Below are positions 43,082 to 50,484 of a DNA stretch of 64,000 bases, piece by piece (position 1 is the stretch's first letter; every line of letters begins with the position of its first letter). The DNA is from Haladaptatus sp. DJG-WS-42. GTDB taxonomy: Archaea; Halobacteriota; Halobacteria; Halobacteriales; Halococcaceae. The stretch is taken from NCBI RefSeq assembly GCF_037198285.1, contig NZ_CP147243.1:868001-932000 (forward strand). Direction: 5' to 3'. The notes beneath the pieces are model-generated. The model worked only from the letters and a program-made list of their open reading frames with translations. It was not told the DNA's origin and did not search any database. Made by a program: the position numbers and the translations under genes.

Positions 43082-44146
43082 ATGACGAATACGACCGCGG
43101 AGTTCGGCGAGTGGCCGCTCAAACGCCTCATGACGGAGGTCGTCGGGTCGGGGCACAAATCCGCAGCTGACATGTCTCGCGCACAGGCGCGAGAGGCGTT
43201 TGCACGCATTCTAGCCAACGAGCCAGACCACACGACGCTCGGCGCGTTCTGGCTCGCAAACCGCTGGAAGCGCAACACCCCGGAGGAACTCGCCGCGTTC
43301 ACCGACGTGATGGTCGAGGAGTCAGTCAAAGCTGCAGAACCGAAGTGTGACCCCGTCGATTGCGGGGCAAACTACGACGGCAAGCACTCGACTGCCCTGC
43401 TCGGCGTGGGCGCGGGACTCGTCGCCGCCGCGGCGGGAACGCCCGTCGTCGTCCACAGCGGCGACCGCGTGCCGACCCAGAAGGCGACGGCCTACAAACA
43501 CGTCCTCGATGAGTTAGGCGTGCGGACCGACCTCTCGCCACAGGAAAGCGCCGACATGGTGGATGAAACCGGCTTTGGCTTCTACTACCAGCCGAACTTC
43601 AACCCCGGTATTCAGGGCATCTGGGAACGCCGCGACATGATGGGCGTGCGCACATTCGTGAACACCATCGAGACGCTCGCGAACCCCGCGAACGCGGACG
43701 TGCATCTCGGGAGTTTCTACCACCTCGCGTTCGCAAAGCGCATCATCGACACCTTCCAAGCGTGTGAGACGCAAGACCTCTCGCGCGTGGTCATGTTCCA
43801 AGGGATGGAAGGCTACGACGACATCCGTCCCGGTTCGACGAAAGTCGCCGTCTGGGACGATGGCGACTTCTCTGATTTCGAAATCGAGACGGCGAACTAT
43901 GGCATGGACTTCGTGAGCGAAGACTTGGAAGTCGAGAACGTCGATGCGGACTCTGCGACCATCACCCGTGAGGTGCTCGCGGGCGAGCGCGACGACCAGT
44001 TCGCGGATGCAATTGCGCTGAACGGCGCGTTCCGTATCTTCGCGCGCGGCGACGTCGAAACGCTCGACGCAGGCCTCGAACAGGCCCGCGAAGTACTCGA
44101 AGACGGCAGTGCGCTCGCCGTCTTAGAAGAACTCCAGTCGTTCTAA
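43082..44146 (+). CDS. TrpD-like (TrpD2) phosphoribosyltransferase-family protein
   Basis: A 354-residue protein of the anthranilate phosphoribosyltransferase superfamily: helical N-terminal domain (TEVVGSGHKSAADMSRAQAREAFARIL) and a Rossmann-like core with DCGANYDGKHSTALLGVGAGLVAAAAGTPVVVHSGDRVPTQKAT, which corresponds to the PRPP-binding glycine region but lacks canonical GTGGD. It resembles the YbiB/TrpD2 group, some of which bind nucleic acid. No trp genes are nearby, so a role in tryptophan synthesis is doubtful. The IS200/IS605 element begins right after its stop. Confidence 0.8.
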   Translation: MTNTTAEFGEWPLKRLMTEVVGSGHKSAADMSRAQAREAFARILANEPDHTTLGAFWLANRWKRNTPEELAAFTDVMVEESVKAAEPKCDPVDCGANYDGKHSTALLGVGAGLVAAAAGTPVVVHSGDRVPTQKATAYKHVLDELGVRTDLSPQESADMVDETGFGFYYQPNFNPGIQGIWERRDMMGVRTFVNTIETLANPANADVHLGSFYHLAFAKRIIDTFQACETQDLSRVVMFQGMEGYDDIRPGSTKVAVWDDGDFSDFEIETANYGMDFVSEDLEVENVDADSATITREVLAGERDDQFADAIALNGAFRIFARGDVETLDAGLEQAREVLEDGSALAVLEELQSF

Positions 44147-44163
44147 AGAAAACAGCGAGAGTT

Positions 44164-44185
44164 CCACGGGTCACCTGACCCGTGG
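44164..44185. repeat. Left-end hairpin of the IS element
   Basis: Perfect 10-bp arms CCACGGGTCA and TGACCCGTGG with a 2-nt loop. Twenty of 22 positions are repeated at 46030-46051. Confidence 0.85.
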
Positions 44186-44204
44186 GTGAATCTCGTACGC
44201 TCGC

Positions 44205-44650
44205 CTAATGTTCAGTCTCCTCGATGTACCGACGAACCAAATCTTCGGAAACTGCACCAGTCGTTCCGACGTAGTATCCATCCTTCCACAAACCACTTCC
44301 CTATAAATACCGTTGTTTGAGTTCTGGGTGGCGTTTCAGAATCGTTCGACCCGAGTAGCCCTTGAATTGCTTGGCAATCTCGGAAGGACTCCATTTCGGG
44401 TCAGCCTCCACGAACAAGTGAACATGGTCGGTAGCAATCTCCATCGACACAATCTCGTGGTCGAACCGTTCGGAAGTTCCTCGAAACAACTCTGCAAGTT
44501 CGTCTCGAACCAACTCCAGCACTCCGTGTCGATACTGAGCGGAGCGAAGCTCCGCGAGGTACGCAAAGCTCTGCTTTGCTTGACTTCGGACACCACAAAA
44601 TGATGTTTATACAAACTAATCGAATGTGCATGACTCCTGTACTCTTCCAT
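44205..44650 (-). pseudogene. tnpA: IS200-type tnpA (Y1 transposase), inactivated
   Basis: Parts of the TnpA sequence are readable in three frames: MEEYRSHAHSISLYKHHFV at the start; ELVRDELAELFRGTSERFDHEIVSMEIATDHVHLFVEADPKWSPSEIAKQFKGYSGR (including the metal-binding HVHLF); then GSGLWKDGYYVGTTGAVSEDLVRRYIEETEH with the catalytic Tyr region. Three lesions are visible. About 2 nt are missing after HHFV. A 49-nt double-hairpin insertion sits at 44535-44583. An in-frame TAG lies just before GSGLWK, probably from a Trp codon. The protein cannot be made, so this copy needs a TnpA in trans to move. Confidence 0.9.
44535..44583 (+). repeat. Double-hairpin (REPIN-like) insertion in tnpA
   Basis: Insertion splits the tnpA codons around GTGTCGATA/CTTCGG. 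It reads ACTGAGC-, a hairpin GCGGAGC-GAA-GCTCCGC (44539-44555), spacer GAGGTAC, a second hairpin GCAAAGC-TCT-GCTTTGC (44563-44579). Flanks and layout match the unit at 47218-47268 read on the other strand. Confidence 0.75.
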
Positions 44651-44661
44651 CCCAATCCCTG

Positions 44662-44673
44662 CTTTTATTAACA
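44662..44673. promoter_or_regulatory. Shared tnpA/tnpB promoter
   Basis: TTTTATTAAC on the plus strand, TTAATAAAAG on the minus strand. It lies 22-25 nt before the tnpB ATG (44694) and about 15-20 nt before the tnpA ATG (44650), so a single A/T core may serve both leaderless genes. Confidence 0.5.
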
Positions 44674-44693
44674 CTTAGTTCGATAGTCAAAGT

Positions 44694-46010
44694 ATGGGTA
44701 TCAAACCTGTCACAAAGACCGCACGCACTCGACTCTGCATCGAGTCTGGCGAGCGGTCGTGGCTCAAAGATGCCCGCTTCACCGCACGAGACATCACCAA
44801 CGACACACTCTATCTCAAACAGCAAGGCTACACCAAGACCGAGATTCAACGCGAAGTTGACCGGGATGGTTTCCTTCGGAACAACAAGTGTGCTGTCGTT
44901 GCCAAGGCCCTGCAAGCGTGGGACTCCTACAAAGAACTCCTCAGCTGGTGGCACAACCAAGACGACACCAACGTCGGGAAGCCGTCGCCACCAGCCACGG
45001 ACAAGAAAGGAGCCTACCCGCTCGTCATGGCACACACCGAAGGATACCGACTCACCTACAACGACGAGGACGACCGCATTCAGTTCCGTGTGAGTCCGAA
45101 GCCGTACAAGAAGGTGACCGGCCACGTTCAAGGGCGACCGGACGACCTCGCGTTGATTGAGAAAGCCTTGACTGAAGACGAGTGGTCGTTGGGACAGGCC
45201 GAACTTCTGTACCGAGATGGCGTGTACGACCTACACGTCACGGTCAAAACAGAACTCGAAGTACCTGAACCCGAAAACGCTGACTCACTCGTCGGCGTCG
45301 ACATTAACGAACGTAACATCGCTCTCACCGCGCTTAATCGTGAGACGATGGAGACGCTCGGAACACTCGTGGTTGACTACGGCTCAGTGAAAGCCGAACG
45401 CCAACGCTACCACACCATCACGAAACGCTGTCAAGAACATGGTCAACACTCCATCCACCACCAACTTGGAGACAAAGAAGAACGCTACACAGAGTGGATT
45501 CTTCACCGACTCTCCCGAGTCGTGGTCGAGTTCGCCCAACAGTTCCCGAACCCGGTCATCGTGTTCGAGGACTTGAGTGGGATTCGAAACGCCATCAAAT
45601 ATGGCACGTATATGAACCGACGCTTGCACAAACTACCGTTCTACAAGTTTGAACAACAAGTTCGCTACAAAGCAACGTGGAATCAGATTCCGTGCGAGAC
45701 GGTGGAATCACCATACAACTCGAAATCGTGTTCGTGCTGTGGTCACCGAGGATACCGTCAGGGTCGGCGGTTCCGTTGTACGAATGATTCGTGTGGGGTT
45801 CAGCAAGACCACGCTGACCGGAACGCGAGTGTGAATGTGGCATGGCGAGCGTGGGCGAAACACGCTGGTATCGGCCTTGAATCGGTTAATTACCGGACTC
45901 GCAAAATCCAACCGAGTGTTCGGAAGGTGAGCCTGTCTGGGTCGGGGCGCGCTGTAAACCGCCCATCCTCATCCCGCGACATCGCGTCGCGTGGAGTGCT
46001 ATCGGCATAG
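44694..46010 (+). CDS. tnpB: TnpB RNA-guided nuclease
   Basis: A 438-residue TnpB, full length. RuvC-like catalytic residues are all present: Asp in VGVDINERN, Glu in VIVFEDLSG, Asp in DHADRNASVN. A zinc ribbon SCSCCGHRG...FRCTNDSCG lies between the second and third. TnpB proteins cut DNA guided by a right-end RNA and favour retention of the element. Here it is intact while its transposase is dead, so it may persist as a stand-alone nuclease. ATG 44694 follows a TATA-like TTTTATTAA at leaderless distance. Confidence 0.93.
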   Translation: MGIKPVTKTARTRLCIESGERSWLKDARFTARDITNDTLYLKQQGYTKTEIQREVDRDGFLRNNKCAVVAKALQAWDSYKELLSWWHNQDDTNVGKPSPPATDKKGAYPLVMAHTEGYRLTYNDEDDRIQFRVSPKPYKKVTGHVQGRPDDLALIEKALTEDEWSLGQAELLYRDGVYDLHVTVKTELEVPEPENADSLVGVDINERNIALTALNRETMETLGTLVVDYGSVKAERQRYHTITKRCQEHGQHSIHHQLGDKEERYTEWILHRLSRVVVEFAQQFPNPVIVFEDLSGIRNAIKYGTYMNRRLHKLPFYKFEQQVRYKATWNQIPCETVESPYNSKSCSCCGHRGYRQGRRFRCTNDSCGVQQDHADRNASVNVAWRAWAKHAGIGLESVNYRTRKIQPSVRKVSLSGSGRAVNRPSSSRDIASRGVLSA

Positions 46011-46055
46011 GCTGAGGGAACAACAAAAGCCACGGGTCACCCGACCCATGGTCGT
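45900..46055 (+). ncRNA. Probable omega-RNA region of TnpB
   Basis: By family precedent the guide RNA is made from the 3' end of tnpB through the right-end hairpin (46030-46051), with the guide lying just beyond the element border. The hairpin is seen; transcription is inferred. If the border lies near 46055, the guide would read into sequence upstream of the cyclophilin gene. Confidence 0.4.
46030..46051. repeat. Right-end hairpin of the IS element
   Basis: Arms CCACGGGTCA and CGACCCATGG, two changes from the left-end copy, which weaken the stem at two positions. Confidence 0.8.
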
Positions 46056-46099
46056 TTACCACCGGCACCGTTTTGTGACGCCGTTGCTAGGATGGGTGC

Positions 46100-46615
46100 A
46101 TGAGCGACAACCCAACAGCGAAGATTCAAACGAACCACGGCACCATCGACGTCGAGCTGTTCAAAGACCGCGTCCCGAACACGGTTGACAACTTCATCGG
46201 CCTCGCCACTGGCTCGAAATCGTGGACGCACCCCGAGACGGGCGATGAGATGGACGAGCCACTCTACAACGACATCCTGTTCCACCGAATCATTGACAGC
46301 TTCATGATTCAGACCGGTGACCCGAAGGGCGACGGTACGGGTGGCCCCGGCTACACGTTCGACGACGAGTTCCACGACGAACTCAAGCACGACGCAGAAG
46401 GTGTGCTCTCGATGGCGAACCGCGGCCCGAACACGAACGGTTCGCAGTTCTTCATCACGCTCGCCCCACAGCCGCACCTCGACAACCGCCACGCCGTGTT
46501 CGGCAAGGTGACTGATGGAATGGACGTCGTCCGCGAAATCGGCAACGTCGAAACCGGCCCACGCGACAACCCAAAAGAGGACGTTGTCTTAGAGCAAGTG
46601 CAGGTCTACCGATAG
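46100..46615 (+). CDS. Cyclophilin-type peptidyl-prolyl cis-trans isomerase
   Basis: A 171-residue cytoplasmic cyclophilin. Conserved active-site residues are visible in ILFHRIIDSFMIQTGDPKGDGTGGPG, MANRGPNTNGSQFFIT and HLDNRHAVFGKV. It catalyses proline isomerisation in protein folding. It follows the IS element by about 40 nt, so its promoter may overlap the right end. Confidence 0.96.
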   Translation: MSDNPTAKIQTNHGTIDVELFKDRVPNTVDNFIGLATGSKSWTHPETGDEMDEPLYNDILFHRIIDSFMIQTGDPKGDGTGGPGYTFDDEFHDELKHDAEGVLSMANRGPNTNGSQFFITLAPQPHLDNRHAVFGKVTDGMDVVREIGNVETGPRDNPKEDVVLEQVQVYR

Positions 46616-46646
46616 ACGCAAATCCGTTCGACCCTTTTTCCCGACA

Positions 46647-46985
46647 ATGAGCGACGACGGACCGATAGACCCGAGTACAATCGGGGAGGCCGATGCGCCG
46701 CCGGTTGCAGAGAAGCCGTATAAAATCATCTTTGAGGCCAACAAGTGCATCGGCGCGGGCAAGTGCGCCGAGGTCTCTGCAAACTGGGACATGGACATCG
46801 TGACCGCACTCGCAAAGCCCGTCTCCTACTTCATCGCAGAAGAGGAGCTGGAGCACAACATCAAGGCCGCAGAGGTGTGCCCCGCAAAGAAAGACCGCGG
46901 CGTCATCCACATCGTGGACCGCCGGACGAACAAAGAGATCTCGCCCGACCCCAACGGGGACGGGACATTGTCCGTCGATTGGTAG
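46647..46985 (+). CDS. Ferredoxin-like protein with three cysteines
   Basis: A 112-residue acidic protein. The iron-sulfur region reads NKCIGAGKCAEV, with a final CP in AAEVCPAKKDRG. Only three Cys are present (C-x5-C and a distant C), as in ferredoxins that bind [3Fe-4S] or use a non-Cys fourth ligand such as Asp. It is probably an electron carrier. It lies 31 nt after the cyclophilin gene and before tRNA-Leu. Confidence 0.8.
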   Translation: MSDDGPIDPSTIGEADAPPVAEKPYKIIFEANKCIGAGKCAEVSANWDMDIVTALAKPVSYFIAEEELEHNIKAAEVCPAKKDRGVIHIVDRRTNKEISPDPNGDGTLSVDW

Positions 46986-47037
46986 CCGCAGACCGAAACG
47001 GACTTTTCATTCAAGCCAACAGTGAGAGTGTAGACGC

Positions 47038-47122
47038 GCGAGGGTGGCTGAGCTAGGCCAAAGGCGGCGGACTTAAGATCCGCTCTCGAAGGAGTTCGGG
47101 GGTTCAAATCCCCTCCCTCGCA
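47038..47122 (+). tRNA. tRNA-Leu (anticodon TAA)
   Basis: An 85-nt class II tRNA. The acceptor GCGAGGG pairs with CCCTCGC, anticodon loop CTTAAGA gives TAA, a long variable arm (TCTCGAAGGAGTTCGG region) and T arm with TTCAAAT. Discriminator A; no CCA encoded. The gene end is repeated 158 nt downstream. Confidence 0.96.
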
Positions 47123-47206
47123 TTTTCTGTCGCGAACCACACGGTGAGCGACGAAAATCTAACTGGTGGGAATTGAACGAACGAGCGAACGGAGTGAGCG
47201 AGTGGC

Positions 47207-47280
47207 GTTCAAATCCCGATGCGGCGAAGCCGCATCGACCCTCGAAAACGCGAAGCGTTTGCTCAGTTCCCTCCCTCGCA
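47207..47280 (+). other. tRNA-Leu 3'-end fragment split by a double hairpin
   Basis: GTTCAAATCCC (47207-47217) and CCCTCCCTCGCA (47269-47280) together reproduce the T loop and acceptor end of the adjacent tRNA-Leu. They are separated by the 51-nt unit at 47218-47268. The outer copy is probably the right attachment site (attR-like) of an integrated element, interrupted later. Confidence 0.65.
47218..47268 (-). repeat. Double-hairpin (REPIN-like) unit in the tRNA-Leu fragment
   Basis: On the minus strand: AACTGAGC, hairpin AAACGC-TTC-GCGTTT, spacer TCGAGGGTC, hairpin GATGCGGC-TTC-GCCGCATC. The ACTGAGC flank and the CGAGG-T-C spacer match the unit at 44535-44583, while the arm sequences differ and stay complementary. 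Confidence 0.7.
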
Positions 47281-47799
47281 GTTCTTGCTGTGAATGACTT
47301 GACTGGTACTGGTGGTTACTCAGCACCAAAGTACCTTACGGCCATTCGACACAAAGTGGACCGGAAAGAGGCGATGCAGACACGTCCGATAGACAGAGTG
47401 CAGAGGAGTTTCAACGTGTTTCGACACAGTGGACCTGGGTGGAAGAGGAAGAAACAATATAGAGATTGGTAGTTTAGAGGCGTGTTGATTTCGCCAATTT
47501 GTCAAAAGAATAAAATAGTTTGTGAAGGAGAATGTAGTGGTGATAGGGACGACGTGTTGTGTCATTCAAATAACTAGACATAGGCAGGCGCAACCCACGC
47601 GGGTTGAGAAAGACGTGAAAAGGACACAATATGCCGTGTACGGTCGATTTAGACAGTACCCTGTGAAGAGGGCCTCGCCAGTCTAGAACAACCTATTTAG
47701 AAGTTGTAGCATTCAGCGTCGGATAGAATTCGGTGATATCAAAATTCAAGATTCCATGTGTCCGAATGGAATACATTTTTGAGGGTGGGGGAATATGTC

Positions 47800-48165
47800 A
47801 TGAGTAGTTTCGGTGAGAGGATGTCAAAACCGCTCGATGCTACCCCAGAGTCTGTTTCCCTCGGCCTAGAGGACGGTATCTACTACGCCTACCACGATAT
47901 GGAGGAAGATGGACTCACGTTTACGATTACGAAGGCGATGTCCGAAGTCACTGGCAAAGAGCTCCACGAAGTCATTCCTCGCTTCGCAGAATACGTTGAT
48001 CCAGACGCCCTGAACCGGCTGTTCACGTCGCGTCCCGACCGCGACCACTACAAAGCCGGACCACTCTATCTCACCATCGACGGCTACGAAGTATCGATTT
48101 ACAGCGACGGAGAGATTCAGATTCGACCGAACGGCTGGTACGCAGACCGCGTCGAAGAATTGTAA
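47800..48165 (+). CDS. HalOD1 output-domain protein
   Basis: A 121-residue protein of the HalOD1 type, small haloarchaeal domains often fused to response regulators. The visible pattern is LTFTITKAMSEVTGKELHEVIPRFAEYVDPDALNRLF, followed by VSIYSDGEIQI near the end. ATG 47800 is preceded at about 20 nt by ATTTTTGAG (leaderless promoter); ATG 47821 is an alternative. The partner signalling protein is not nearby. Confidence 0.82.
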   Translation: MSSFGERMSKPLDATPESVSLGLEDGIYYAYHDMEEDGLTFTITKAMSEVTGKELHEVIPRFAEYVDPDALNRLFTSRPDRDHYKAGPLYLTIDGYEVSIYSDGEIQIRPNGWYADRVEEL

Positions 48166-48292
48166 GCGGCAGTGTCACCGAGTTCAACTCCCACCACGGA
48201 GTCGCAACGAGAATTCAACGGTGTGCTGCCGGAAACTATCCGCCGAATTTAGCCACCGGATAAGGAAGTGGTCGCCGACACAAGGGAGGGCA

Positions 48293-48919
48293 ATGACCCA
48301 CAAGAGTCGCCGTCGATTCGTACAGCTTGCAGGCAGTGTACTGGCCGTTGGACTCGCTGGCTGTTCGTCGCAAGGTGGCGAATCAGAGGGTGAAGAAACG
48401 ACCACAACCGCAGAGTCTACAGAAACGACGAGCGCAGCGACCACCACAAGTCAAGAGACGACGACGGCAGAGACGACCACCGAGGCGACGACTGAAGACG
48501 ACCACGAAAACGACAGCGACCACCCTGACGAACACGAGACGCCCGGTGAGGATGAAGAAGAGATTCACCAGCACGGCACGCTGTATCTCGAAATCGATGG
48601 CGAGCGCGTCGACTTCTCCCGCGAGAAGTTCTTAGACGGCCCGCTTGAGTTCCACTTCCACGACGACGGCAAGCAGTACGAGTGGCACAACGAGAAATCG
48701 TATATCACGCTCGCAGAGGCGCTCAACTACATCCCGGACATCTCCTACGAAAACAGCGGGAGCGACCACACGCTCACCGTCGAAGGGACGACCTACGATA
48801 CGACGGGGGGCGCAAACATCACCTTCGCAGAGCGCGACACCGAAATCGACCCGAACTCCTACGAAATCAAAGAACTCGACATCTACTGGGTGCGCGTCGA
48901 AACAGACGCGAGTAGCTAA
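48293..48919 (+). CDS. His-rich Tat lipoprotein
   Basis: A 208-residue exported protein. Tat signal KSRRRFVQLAGSVLAVGLAGC with lipobox, a Thr/Glu-rich linker (about residues 30-85), then a His-bearing domain (EEIHQHGTLYLEIDGERVDF, then FHFHDDGKQYEWHNEKSYITL). The His clusters suggest metal binding, perhaps copper, but no family is certain. The fixed signal peptide sets the start at 48293. Confidence 0.75.
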   Translation: MTHKSRRRFVQLAGSVLAVGLAGCSSQGGESEGEETTTTAESTETTSAATTTSQETTTAETTTEATTEDDHENDSDHPDEHETPGEDEEEIHQHGTLYLEIDGERVDFSREKFLDGPLEFHFHDDGKQYEWHNEKSYITLAEALNYIPDISYENSGSDHTLTVEGTTYDTTGGANITFAERDTEIDPNSYEIKELDIYWVRVETDASS

Positions 48920-48962
48920 CCGACACAACGCCCTTTTCTTGCGCTGTTTCCTATACTTGCCA

Positions 48963-49463
48963 ATGACAGACACCGTTCCAGAGCGCGCCGTCCGCGCGTT
49001 CGACGCCCACGACGATTTCACGACCGACGAGGACAGATTTGTCTCGACGGAAAGTCAATTTCCCGCCCACGTCACGGTGGCAGAAACAGACGACTGGGCG
49101 CTCGTGTATCGTGTTATCGTCCGCGCGCCCATGCTGTCTGCGGTGGCCGAAGATGAGGTACACGAAGTCGTCGAGGATGGGTGGTTCGAGACGTTCGAAT
49201 TACGGCTCGAAGACGCCCCCGGCGCGGTTGTTCAAGATATCGAGTTTTCAGAGTTCGACGTGACTGCTCGCGACGGCGACGTCGTCGTGACGTTCGGCTT
49301 CGAGTACGGCAATGCAGGGACGGCCCCCGAACTCGCCCACGCGCTCATCGACTACGTCGAAGGGACGTATATGGAAGGCGTCATTCCGGGCTACACCTAC
49401 CGGTCGCCGGTCGCGGAGATGGTGTCGCGGGCCCACCAGTCGAGTGGCGGGTCGCCGCGCTAA
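48963..49463 (+). CDS. DUF5813-like conserved haloarchaeal protein
   Basis: A 166-residue acidic protein without membrane helices, beginning MTDTVPERAVRAFDAHDDF. From memory it fits DUF5813, a family found beside RAM-domain and TrkA genes in haloarchaea. The function is unknown. Convergent with the RAM gene, 6 nt apart. Confidence 0.75.
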   Translation: MTDTVPERAVRAFDAHDDFTTDEDRFVSTESQFPAHVTVAETDDWALVYRVIVRAPMLSAVAEDEVHEVVEDGWFETFELRLEDAPGAVVQDIEFSEFDVTARDGDVVVTFGFEYGNAGTAPELAHALIDYVEGTYMEGVIPGYTYRSPVAEMVSRAHQSSGGSPR

Positions 49464-49469
49464 AATAGC

Positions 49470-49700
49470 TTAGTCCATCGCGATGTACGTCTGGGTGTCT
49501 TCGACGCCACGAATGGCTTGAATCTGGGTCGCGGCAACGTCTTTTACCTGTGCCGGTGTCTCGACATCGACTTTGGCGATGAGGTCTACGTCGCCCGCGA
49601 CGATCGAGGCGCTCGTGACGCCCTCGATGGCTTCGATTGATTGTTTGAGTCGGTCTGCTTCGCCAGTGGTCGCTTTGACCATCACGTATGCTCGTACCAT
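49470..49700 (-). CDS. Stand-alone RAM (Lrp/AsnC ligand-binding) domain protein
   Basis: A 76-residue RAM domain without a DNA-binding helix-turn-helix (VRAYVMVKATTGEADRLKQSIEAIEGVTSASIVAGDVDLIAKV). Such domains oligomerise and bind amino acids or other small ligands. It starts 1 nt after the TrkA stop, in the same orientation, suggesting a shared transcript and possible control of K+ uptake. Confidence 0.9.
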   Translation of the reverse strand: MVRAYVMVKATTGEADRLKQSIEAIEGVTSASIVAGDVDLIAKVDVETPAQVKDVAATQIQAIRGVEDTQTYIAMD

Positions 49701-49701
49701 G

Positions 49702-50385
49702 TTAGTTTCCTCCGGGAGTCGCTGGGGCCGCGTCGCCCACGATGATGCGTCGCACGTCTTCTAACACGTCGAAGTCGGTGAGGACGACGAGACGGTCGTG
49801 CAGTTCGAGCGAATCATCAGGCAGTGGCAGGCGCAGGCGGCCCTCCTCTTTGCCAAAGGCGATGAGTCGGGCGTGGGCAGGGAGTTCGAGTTCGCTAATC
49901 GAGTAGCCGAGCATCGGCGAGGCGTTCGTAATCGTCAGCTCGACTACCTGCAGGTTCTGGGCGATGTCGGCGATGGCGCGGATGTTCCCGCCAACGAGGG
50001 CGTTTTTCGCCCCAATTGCACCGAGACGCTCTGGGTAGACGATTTCGTCCACCTCGTCTGCGTATTTGCGGTAGATGTCTTCGCGGTAGTCCTCGTCGAT
50101 GCGCATGATGGTTCGACAGCCGTGATGTTTCCCAATCATGCAGGCGACGAAGTTGACGTTCAAATCGCCAGAGAGCGCGCCAAGGGCGTCGGCAGCTTCG
50201 ATACCGGCAGCCTCTAAGTTTGCCTCGACCGAGCCGTCACCCTGAATGACCTCAAAGCCCATCCCACGGGCGCGCTCCACGGCCGTTTCGTTCTCTTCGA
50301 TGAGCGAGACCTCGTGTCCTTCCTCTCGCAACACACGCGCCGTCCGGAGACCAACACGACCAGCACCAATGATAACGAAGCGCAT
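49702..50385 (-). CDS. TrkA-type K+ channel regulatory (RCK) protein
   Basis: A 227-residue protein with a Rossmann RCK_N domain (RFVIIGAGRVGLRTARVLREEGHEVSLIEENE) and a C-terminal RCK_C domain (about 145-220). It binds NAD(H) or nucleotides and gates Trk/Ktr K+ transporters. Only one RCK copy is present (E. coli TrkA has two). No trkH is visible in the window. ATG 50385 was preferred; a GTG 6 nt upstream is possible. Confidence 0.92.
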   Translation of the reverse strand: MRFVIIGAGRVGLRTARVLREEGHEVSLIEENETAVERARGMGFEVIQGDGSVEANLEAAGIEAADALGALSGDLNVNFVACMIGKHHGCRTIMRIDEDYREDIYRKYADEVDEIVYPERLGAIGAKNALVGGNIRAIADIAQNLQVVELTITNASPMLGYSISELELPAHARLIAFGKEEGRLRLPLPDDSLELHDRLVVLTDFDVLEDVRRIIVGDAAPATPGGN

Positions 50386-50484
50386 ACGCACCCATACGCC
50401 GAGGTGGGTGAATAATGTTACTCACAACACAGTCTGTGCTCGAACAAACCTTTTTACCCTGACCCGTGGTATCACACGTCGGTT

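Larger units (their letters stand above)
44150..46060. mobile_element. IS200/IS605-family element, tnpA decayed and tnpB intact
   Basis: Divergent tnpA (minus) and tnpB (plus) share one bidirectional promoter. Both ends carry a near-identical 22-nt hairpin: left 44164-44185 (arms CCACGGGTCA / TGACCCGTGG, perfect) and right 46030-46051 (CCACGGGTCA / CGACCCATGG, two mismatches). These are the expected subterminal hairpins recognised by a Y1 transposase. Exact borders are approximate; the left end starts within 20 nt of the TrpD-like stop. There are no terminal inverted repeats or target duplication, as normal for this family. Confidence 0.88.
47123..47799. other. AT-richer island downstream of tRNA-Leu (677 nt)
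   Basis: It begins with a repeat-rich stretch (47170-47280) that includes a fragment of the tRNA-Leu 3' end, then about 470 nt of lower G+C than its neighbours. No frame resembles a haloarchaeal protein. A frame around 47585-47680 (VEKDVKRTQYAVYGRFRQYP) may be a remnant. CAACCC-ACGC-GGGTTG is a palindrome at about 47590-47605. The end holds the TATA-like box of the HalOD1 gene. The pattern fits a decayed element integrated at the tRNA. Confidence 0.6.

Noticed and set aside
43082-44146. Calling the TrpD-like gene anthranilate phosphoribosyltransferase
   Set aside because: The canonical GTGGD motif is not present and no other trp gene is nearby, so only the superfamily is claimed.
47173-47472. 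A 99-codon frame after tRNA-Leu
   Set aside because: It runs through the hairpin repeats and the AT-richer island. No domain, basic composition, GC-skewed repeats inside.
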